Source: Adenophora triphylla var. japonica (lineage: Eukaryota; Streptophyta; Magnoliopsida; Asterales; Campanulaceae). Taken from it: a stretch of DNA of 64,000 nt. The DNA is taken from the NCBI GenBank assembly GCA_022495995.1, contig JAFEMH010002448.1, forward strand, positions 1-64,000, written 5' to 3'. Below are positions 57,476 to 64,000 of the stretch, piece after piece. Under the pieces are notes generated by a model. That model was not told the DNA's origin and searched no databases. It worked only from the letters and a program-made list of their open reading frames with translations. A program made the translations under genes and the position numbers. Positions within the stretch are counted from its first letter, which is position 1; every line of letters begins with the position of its first letter.

Positions 57476-58385
57476 TGCGAGCCCATGTTCAAACCGGTTG
57501 AAGAAGAATGCGTACATCAACCGGGACGCCGAGTACCGCATGGCTTTCGAGAAAATCAAGACCTACTTGGTGAATCCCCCGATTCTGTGCCCGCCACATG
57601 AAGACAAGCCACTACTCCTGTATCTGACAGTAACATACACGTCAATCGGAGCCATGCTGGCACAAGAACACAATGATTCCAAAGTTGAGCATGTAATCTA
57701 CTTCGTAAGTCGGAAGCTTCAAGGAAGTGAACTCAGCTACTCAGCATTAGAGAAAACTTGTACCGCCTTGGTATGGGTAGTCGGGAAACTGAAACACTAC
57801 ATGCAGTCACATTAAGTGCTCCTGGTCTCCAAAATGGGCCCCGTACTATATCTCTTCGACAAGCCCTCCCTGTCAATGCGGCTAGCCAAGTGGTCATTCT
57901 TCCTGGCTGAGTTCGACATCAAGTACATGGTCAGAAAATCAACAAAGGGCAGAGTAATGGCAGATCAGCTGGCAGACTTCCCAAGCAGTGAACCCAAGGG
58001 TCCTGATCCGCAGTTTCCGGAAGACGGAATCTTCTCACTCAACAGCGCAAACCACTGGAAACTCTTCTTCGATGGGGCAGCCAACAAGAAGGGGAATAGC
58101 ATTGGAATGCTCCTTGTCGATCCCAAGGACGAGCATACTCCCATAGCCATCAAGCTGAATTTCGAAATAACCAACAATGCAGCATTGGAATGCTCCTTGT
58201 CGATCCCAAGTGTCCAACAAATGGAAGACGGTAGATTCTGGCCTTCAGAAGTACCATGCGTACATGGAGGAGCTCATTGCTTAGTTCAAGGACATCTGAC
58301 AGGAACCGCTTCGCAGATGCCCTGGCAACCCTCGCCTCTCTTGTCAAAATTCCCGACGAGAAATCAGTCAAACCCCTCAGAATAG
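57476..58385 (+). pseudogene. Element 1 RNase H and second (archaeal-type) RNase H
   Basis: First RNase H: LLLYLTVTYTSIGAMLAQEH, YSALEKTCTALVWVVGKLKH. Second, after KYMVRKSTKGRVMADQLADF: NHWKLFFDGAANKKGNSIGM, the Tat-lineage duplicate RNase H, ending IAIKLNFEITNNA. There the usual continuation is replaced by a second copy of a sequence of about 29 bp (58100-58128 repeated at 58180-58208) and a frame change, so the domain core is lost. TAA at 57813-57815. Confidence 0.85.
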
Positions 58386-59721
58386 GCAGACGGGAAACAC
58401 CCGCCTATTGCTGTGAGATCGAAATAAAAAAGGAAACGATCGACGAACCCTGGTACAATCAAATATACCAGTACCTCCAAAAGGGAGAAGCTTCCTTCAC
58501 AAATGAAGATGGAAAATACAAAGAAGGGATCAAAGCCAAAAACATGATGGCATTAAAATGCCTGGCATCCCATTTCGTCATTCTGGGGGGTATGTTGTAC
58601 AAGAAGCGCCACCAAGGGCCACTCCTTCGGTGTGTAAACAAAGAAAAAGCCAGCGAGCTAATGAACGAAGTTCACAACGGAACCTGCGATCCGCACATGA
58701 ACGCCAGAGCATTGACACAAATCATTCTCTGTATGGGATACTATTGGATATCAATGGAAACAGACTGCATCTAGTTCGTCCGAAGCTGCGACAAATGTCA
58801 ACGGTTCTCCAACCTCAATCACATCCCTCCTCATGAACTCTATTGCATGACTACACCATGGCCTTTCGCCACATGGGGAATCGACGTCATCGACAAGATC
58901 ACTCCACCAGGGAGCAATGGTCACGAGTTCATTCTAGTCGCAGTCGACTACTTCACCAAATGGGTAGAAGCCAGATCGTACAAGGTACTGAATTCTAAGA
59001 AGGTGGCCGAGTTCATCAAAGAGAACATCATGTGCCGATACGGAGTGCCCAACGAGATCATATCCGACAATGGGACCCACTTCGAAGGAGATTGTGACCA
59101 ACCGCCGACCGACCCGTAGTCACACGTCACAAGTCTTCTCCCTACAGACCACAAACCAACGGTGCAGTAGAGGCAGCAAACAAGACTCTCGCCATGATAA
59201 TCAGAAAGATGACCACCAGAGGTCGAGACTGGCCCGAAAAGCTACATCTAGCCCTCTGGGGATACAGAACATCAGTCAGAACTGCCACAGGGGAGACTCC
59301 GTTCGCGCTTACCTACGGAATGGAAGCAATGTTACCCGTGGAATTGGAAATTCCATCCCTTCGAGTCCTCTTGGAAAACGGGATCAATGAAGTCGAATGG
59401 TTACAGAGCCGTCACGACGAACTTGCTCTACTCGACGAGTGAAGATTGAAAGCCATGGAACACACTCGAGCCTACTAGAGCAGAATGGCCCGAGCATTCG
59501 ACTAGAAAGTCAAGATCCGAGACATCAGAGAAGGCGACTTGGTGCTAAAGGAAAAGCCTCCTACGTAGACCAATCCCCTCGGAAAGTGGGAGCCTACCTG
59601 GATAGGACCGTTCGTGGTACAAAGAATCTTCTCCGGAGGAGCCATGAAGTTAGCAGATTTGGACGGGAACCCTTTCGTTAACCCCGTGAACGGAAGCAAG
59701 CTCCGCAGATACTTCGTTTGA
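58386..59721 (+). pseudogene. Element 1 integrase
   Basis: RFADALATLASLVKIP leads in. Zinc domain EVHNGTCDPHMNARAL with DKCQ; core WGIDVIDKITPPG (Asp), IISDNGTHFEGD (Asp), YRPQTNGAVEAANKTL (Glu); then TATGETPFALTYGMEAMLPV and NPFVNPVNGSKLRRYFV-stop at 59719-59721. Lesions: TAG 58772-58774 (CAG expected), a frameshift near 59090, TGA near 59440 (CGA expected), and further TAG codons. Confidence 0.88.
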
Positions 59722-60233
59722 GGAAGAGCACGAGTCAACTCTCCTTCCCTATACACTACCTCTCAGTAAAATTAAAGTGCTAAAAGAGTAATACCCAACT
59801 GGATACATTCCCGCTAATGATCCAGGTAAAAAATAGGGTCGCACTTCTTTTGTCTTTGATTTTCTCAAATTCACCTAAAGTGTCGAACTATGGTGACCTG
59901 AGCCCCTTAGTCCAATTGTAAAAGGGGGAACGTAGGCAACCATCATTGGTTCGGTCTCAAAAAACAAAAAAATATAATAAGCATCAATTGCTTGTGTTTC
60001 GAAAAAACTCTTTTCAATTAACCTACAAATTCATTACGGTAAAAACAATCTTTGATGAGTTCAAGCACGGTCAACTCTTGTCTCCCTACACGCTAGCAAA
60101 ACTACAATAAAACATTAATCAGTTAATGTGTCTGCAATGACAGTGGGTGGATACTCTGGACAGCAAGGTCAACCTAGTTTCCCGTACTTGGTCCTTCATC
60201 CTTCTTCCCCTTCCCTTTCTCACGACGAGTGTT
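59722..60233. other. Convergent 3' region with conserved hairpin block
   Basis: Between integrase and antisense gene 1. The block 59777-59844 starts GTGCTAAAAGAG, contains CTGGAT...ATCCAG arms (59799-59804, 59820-59825) and ends GGGTCGCAC; it is conserved in element 2 with changed, still complementary arms. GGGGGAACGTAGGC and GGTTCGGTCTC (59924-59957) are also shared with element 2 (45650-45690). No gene. Confidence 0.65.
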
Positions 60234-61673
60234 CTACACCTTCACAGGGAATATTCCGGTAGTCCTCCTACCTGGCTCAGGGACTCTTCCCGACGCCTCC
60301 GTCAAGCCTGTAGCTGTCAACGCAGCCTTTTCCCTAGCCCTGTCTCGAGCTGCCTCGCTTCGAGCCATCATGACCGTGCTTTGATTGGCCTCCCGATCAG
60401 CATTGGCCTCATAGTCAGCCATGTCGTTCCCAGTACGATTCCGAGGGTTAGCCCCCGCTTCGGTCCTCCTCAAGGTCGAGCTGTCCAGGTGATCAGCACC
60501 CAACAGCTCACTCCGCCTCCACAAGATAGACATCTGTGTCTCCCCCATACACTCTTCATACCAGTTCAGATACTGCGTTGACAGAACAGTGCCCCCTCTC
60601 CGGTGAAGGAGAACCCTGGCAGGAAAGGACGTGTATTGCCACAACCGCATGAGCAGCAATAGCGTCGAAGGATCTTCCATCAGCAGAGATCCCACCTCGA
60701 AGGTAGCAGCATGAACTAAACCCGTCAGTGGCACCTGCTCCAGCCCGTACTGTCGCAGAACCAACGATGGAATATAGAAAGACGTCTGAGACATCCCCGG
60801 CACTCTGACAACCAAGAGACTCTCCTGAGTGGTCCGACAAGTCTGTAACTTCCAGTGAGGAACCCACCATCGCAAGTGATGTGTGCGGAGTCTGGCCATC
60901 CAGAGCTCCAATTCAGCCTGATCGCCCCCGATCACCAAAGGACATCGAGAGAAGGACCAAGCGTCACATGACATTGGCACCTCAGACATCATCTTCAACC
61001 TCTCTCTCAACCACATAGTAAGCATAGCGGGACTCCCTCCCCACATGTACATGCTGCCGGTCGCCATCCGACCTATGCCCAGGAACGTCTCGCCCAGAAC
61101 CAAAGGCACGATGTCTCCCCCGCTCCGGCACTGCCTCACTAGGTCCAGTACACTGTGATGGCACACACCCAGAGACGTGAATGTGAACAGAGTAGCAATC
61201 GCGCACAGAGCAAATGCGTCCCACGCAAAGACGCTCCCCTCAGCTCCGGCAAATCTATCGGACAGTCCCGAAAGGTCAACATAATCAGTGTTCGATATCA
61301 GCATCCCGTATGCTTCTCCAGCCGAGATACCAAGCAGAGACACTAGCTTCTCAACAGTGGCCATGCCACCAGCATACGGAAGAACTAGCTGTTCCGTCTT
61401 AGGCCCTCCCAGAATGGCCCGTAAATCTTCAGACGTGGGAGTGATTTCGTTGTACGAAAAGTTGTACACATTCCTCCGTACATCCCAGAAGCGAGCCGCT
61501 ACTCTCAAAAGATCCCAATCTGGCATGAGCTCCTTCAAAGCCCAAACATATTTAATCCCATAACAGTCTTCGAAAAACCCTTTGTTTTGCCTCGTGTGTT
61601 TCCGTACCCACGACTGGAAATTCTCCAAGTATCGCTCTTGCATCCGAGACGATAGCTTAGGAAAGGGAGCCAT
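60234..61673 (-). CDS. Antisense gene 1 of element 1: intact 479-residue PMD/DUF7745-like protein
   Basis: Uninterrupted frame from ATG 61673 (MAPFPKLSSRMQERYLENFQ) to the stop at 60234. Order: CYGIKYVWALKELMPDWDLL, RFWDVRRNVYNFSYNEITPT, SEDLRAILGG (the PMD/DUF7745-like core, residues about 35-95), YVDLSGLSDRFAG, WDAFALCAIATLFTFTSLGV, VPLVLGETFLGIGRMATGSM, WWVPHWKLQTC, YGLEQVPLTGLVHAA and a hydrophilic C-terminus. It has no signal peptide or transposase catalytic triad that I can see. The homologue in element 2 has the same position and antisense orientation. Its pol neighbours are broken while this frame is open. Function unknown. Confidence 0.85.
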   Translation of the reverse strand: MAPFPKLSSRMQERYLENFQSWVRKHTRQNKGFFEDCYGIKYVWALKELMPDWDLLRVAARFWDVRRNVYNFSYNEITPTSEDLRAILGGPKTEQLVLPYAGGMATVEKLVSLLGISAGEAYGMLISNTDYVDLSGLSDRFAGAEGSVFAWDAFALCAIATLFTFTSLGVCHHSVLDLVRQCRSGGDIVPLVLGETFLGIGRMATGSMYMWGGSPAMLTMWLRERLKMMSEVPMSCDAWSFSRCPLVIGGDQAELELWMARLRTHHLRWWVPHWKLQTCRTTQESLLVVRVPGMSQTSFYIPSLVLRQYGLEQVPLTGLVHAATFEVGSLLMEDPSTLLLLMRLWQYTSFPARVLLHRRGGTVLSTQYLNWYEECMGETQMSILWRRSELLGADHLDSSTLRRTEAGANPRNRTGNDMADYEANADREANQSTVMMARSEAARDRAREKAALTATGLTEASGRVPEPGRRTTGIFPVKV

Positions 61674-61813
61674 GCAAGAAAGTGAAGGAAACCTTAGGAA
61701 TTAGAAAGAAATTCAGCCAACTGATCAAAAGCAATGCGCAGTTTCTTATGAATTGCAAAGTTGAAACTGCAATTTAAAAGGCTCTGAAATTTCATTCTCA
61801 GTCCGACCGGACT
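61674..61813 (-). promoter_or_regulatory. Putative promoter of antisense gene 1 in element 1
   Basis: AGTCCGGTCGGACT on the minus strand (61813-61800), a one-mismatch-pair version of the LTR palindrome, then CCTTTTAAATTGC as a TATA-like box about 25 bp downstream. The palindrome is 126 bp before the ATG. Confidence 0.55.
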
Positions 61814-62210
61814 CTTCCTGCAGTTGACTTGGTCAACTCTGCAGCCAGCTGCTCCTAAATTGGAAACAATTCCAAACAAAGCCCTGTTCATGCCTTTATG
61901 AATCTGGTTGCTACCCCTGGTTTCAATTAACCAATACCAATATCCCTTCCGCTCCGGGCTCGTGCGACAGTGCAATTAATTAATAATCAGTGCATATAGG
62001 CATAATTTTTGACCCGTTCAATTTTTTATGCATGTTTTATTTTATTTATTTTTGATCAACCTATTTGCTTATTTGCCGAAAATAACAAAGAAGGTAATCA
62101 CTAAATAGATGTGCGAAATGCAGGTTCCGCCTCAAGGGCGCCTTTTTTCAAATACAGAAAGTCAAATTGTTCCGGACAATGCATTTTGTCTAAAAGCAAT
62201 AAAGAAGGGA
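61814..62210 (-). other. Intergenic DNA between antisense genes of element 1
   Basis: No supported gene. It contains the inverted repeat GTTGACTTGGTCAAC (61823-61837) and AT-rich sequence near 61970-62060, likely the 3' UTR of antisense gene 2. Confidence 0.45.
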
Positions 62211-64000
62211 CTACTCCGAGTCCTGCTCGTTATCCGAGCACTCGACGCACTGCTCCGCAGCTGCCGGATCCGTCGAGAACAAGAAATCCCCGAATTCCTC
62301 CAGGCGGGAATACGCGAAAGGCCTCCTCTGCGCCTGCGAACTCGAAGACTCTCCCCTCTCGTGCCCCGAGTGCGAAGGAGGATGAGCTCCAAACCCCGCC
62401 GTTCTGCCCGCGAACTGGCCAAATCCCTGCGCAAAGTCCTCTCCACCAGCCGTGGGAGCAGACGAACCTCTCGGCCTAGACGGCCTCCGCTCACAAATAT
62501 CCACGCTCCTCCGGGAACTGCACCTCAGGAACTCCACGAGCCTCCTGGCGTAGTTGGCCCACCCGTCCAACTGTCTCACCGCCTCGTTATACGTACGGCC
62601 AGATACCTGCGAACCAGGAAAGTCAGCAGAAGACAAGCAGAAAGTACAGATGCAACATTTGCAGAATGCTACCATCAAATGCAGAAAATCAAGAGTGCTC
62701 ACCGAGGTATTGGGGTCCACCCTATACCGTAATCTCGGCTCATCCGGGATTGGGATCACCAGCCGCCTGCGCGAACCATCCAGCCCCTCGTACGCCAACC
62801 TAGCACGTGGGAGCGGGAGATCTCGGGGATGTCCAAGGCCCTCGCCCTCCCTATGCTGCACCTGTGGGCTCCTCAGCCTCATCCTCAAGAAAGTGTCGTA
62901 GTCGGCTCCCGCTATGACGCACTCAGTATAGAACACACCCTGTCTATACCTCTCCAACTCCTCCATCGGCATCGACGAAGGATGCTGCATGTGCATAGGA
63001 GGATCCACCGGCACCATCGGGAAAGACCCCAGGCCATGTTGGCAGGTCACCCTCTCCCCCAGATACATAACATCGCAGTGAAGTCCCACCAGTAGCTTAA
63101 GTCGGCGCGTGACCTCACTAGCAACCTGAACAGTACCAGTTTGAATCGGACTCCACCAGGTCAGCTGGATCCGCTCGGAGAACTCCCGGCTCAGGGCCTG
63201 AGATGCCTCCTCATACGACAGTCGAGTGCCCTCTCTCGACGAAACCGCCTTCCTCGCCTTCTTCTGCCAAGTCAGCATGGCAGGGTACAAGGACCGGTAC
63301 GCCTCCTTAATCTCCCACCGCTGCGGGCTGAACACCTCATAGCAACAGACCTGCCGAGCAAATGGAAAGTTATATCAGCTACAGAGAAGATACATACGAG
63401 TACGTAAAAGAGACAAGGAAGAGAAAAAGACGTGAACTTACATCCAAAGCAAAGGAGAAACAGCTGAAGGAGTTCTCCTCTCCCCGCGAGAACCTGTCCA
63501 AGGAGTGGTAGAGCTCGGCCAGTCCAGCCTCCCCCCATGCAAAGCCCCTCACGGCATCCAGATCTGTCAGCGACCCAAGTAGAGGGAAGTGACAAGACGT
63601 GTCAGAAGTCGGGAACAGAGTCGCTGACAACGCGAACCATATGAACCCTCGAGCCAGACGCTCAGCAGTCATCCTAAGGGACCCCGCCCCATAATCGGCC
63701 ATGCCCATCTGCAGATGCCTCTCCATCGGCCTGTACCCCCAAGCCCCTGGCATCGGTAATATCAAAGCCCAGTAGCTCAAACAACTGCTCCGGGGTATAG
63801 CCATCCACCCACACCAGCGCGTTGCCATAGGTCGGCAACCCAGTGATAGCAGCGAAGTCAGTAGGAGTCACCGTCGCCTCCCCCCATCTAAAATGAAAAG
63901 TGTGGGTCGTATCCCACCAGTACTCGCTCAGAGATACGTACATGGACCTCGCCCTCTGCGTCACGGCTATCTCAGCCACCGCGCTAATAAATCCCGCCAA
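62211..64000 (-). pseudogene. Antisense gene 2 of element 1: spliced PMD-like gene, 5' end beyond the window
   Basis: Predicted exons, minus strand: from beyond 64000 to 63442, 63350-62703 and 62607-62211, with introns 63441-63351 (GTAAGT...GGCAG) and 62702-62608 (GTGAGC...CGCAG). The first visible exon has the PMD signature SEYWWDTTHTFHFRWGEATV then TPTDFAAITGLP. Later FSPQRWEIKEAYRSLYPAML, RSLYPAMLTWQKKARKAVSS, IPDEPRLRYRVDPNTS and SGRTYNEAVRQLDGWANYAR. An apparent one-base frameshift lies near 63740 in a G-run, so I call it a pseudogene; otherwise it is open. The C-terminus is acidic (CVECSDNEQDSE). Both intron sites match element 2. Confidence 0.75.

Larger units (their letters stand above)
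28845..64000 (+). mobile_element. Element 1: giant Tat/Ogre-type Ty3/gypsy retrotransposon, 3' end beyond the window
   Basis: 5' LTR (28845-30972), tRNA-Arg-type primer site, leader, gag, protease 1, a novel region, protease 2 with G-patch, linker, RT, RNase H, second RNase H, integrase, and two antisense genes. After removing the nested element 2 (36083-52792 plus one GGCAG) more than 18.4 kb remains before the missing 3' UTR and LTR. The second, archaeal-type RNase H (WKLFFDGAANKKG) and the size are diagnostic of the Tat lineage. Sense genes have stops and frameshifts; one antisense gene is open. Confidence 0.92.

Noticed and set aside
62109..63407. Plus-strand Arg/Ser-rich ORFs
   Set aside because: They overlap the minus-strand antisense gene 2, whose homologue, introns and PMD motif identify the coding strand.

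Overview
This is a plant nuclear window made almost entirely of nested transposable elements. I see no convincing host gene, rRNA or tRNA. The evidence for a plant is: Ty1/copia, chromovirus-type Ty3/gypsy and giant Tat/Ogre-type Ty3/gypsy retrotransposons (two RNases H, tRNA-Arg-type primer site, tandem repeats in the 3' UTR); an L1-type LINE with a plant zf-RVT/RNase H tail; CACTA, Stowaway-like, hAT-like and Mutator-like foldback fragments; and CCCTAAA-type telomere-like repeats. The species cannot be named from the sequence.

Layout. 1-6.9 kb: an LTR-like piece on the minus strand, the 3' end of a Tat-type element (3' UTR with a 41-bp array, polypurine tract, LTR 2953-5114), then a 5'-truncated LINE whose poly(A) runs into telomere-like repeats. 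6.9-9.2 kb: 41-bp repeats, one CACTA terminus, a GTGGTA simple repeat, AT-rich DNA and a Stowaway-like MITE (8733-9027). 9.2-18.6 kb: a decayed Ty1/copia element holding a 990-bp foldback element with a 9-bp target duplication and two oppositely oriented solo LTRs inserted 11 bp apart, each with a perfect 5-bp duplication. 18.6-27.9 kb: a chromovirus-type gypsy element that cut the copia 3' LTR and itself carries a 185-bp hAT-like MITE. 28.8 kb to the window end: a giant Tat element ('element 1'), split by a second Tat element ('element 2', 36083-52792, minus strand, perfect GGCAG target duplication).

The most interesting content is in the two Tat elements. Each carries, between integrase and 3' UTR, two genes antisense to gag-pol. 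One is a single-ORF gene (intact at 60234-61673 in element 1, frameshifted in element 2). The other is a spliced gene with a plant-mobile-domain-like core whose introns sit at matching places in both elements. Upstream of these genes is a perfect or near-perfect palindrome that is also present in the same element's LTR upstream of the TATA box: AGTCCGRCCGGACT type in element 1, ATCCGCGCGGAT in element 2. Other Tat-type LTRs in the window have their own inverted repeat in the same place. This looks like a cis-element and protein cassette that diverges element by element. Element 1 also has an unusual pol with a second protease-like/G-patch module and an extra region I do not recognise. Internal stops in the sense genes are mostly explained by C-to-T or G-to-A changes, as expected of methylated, silenced DNA.
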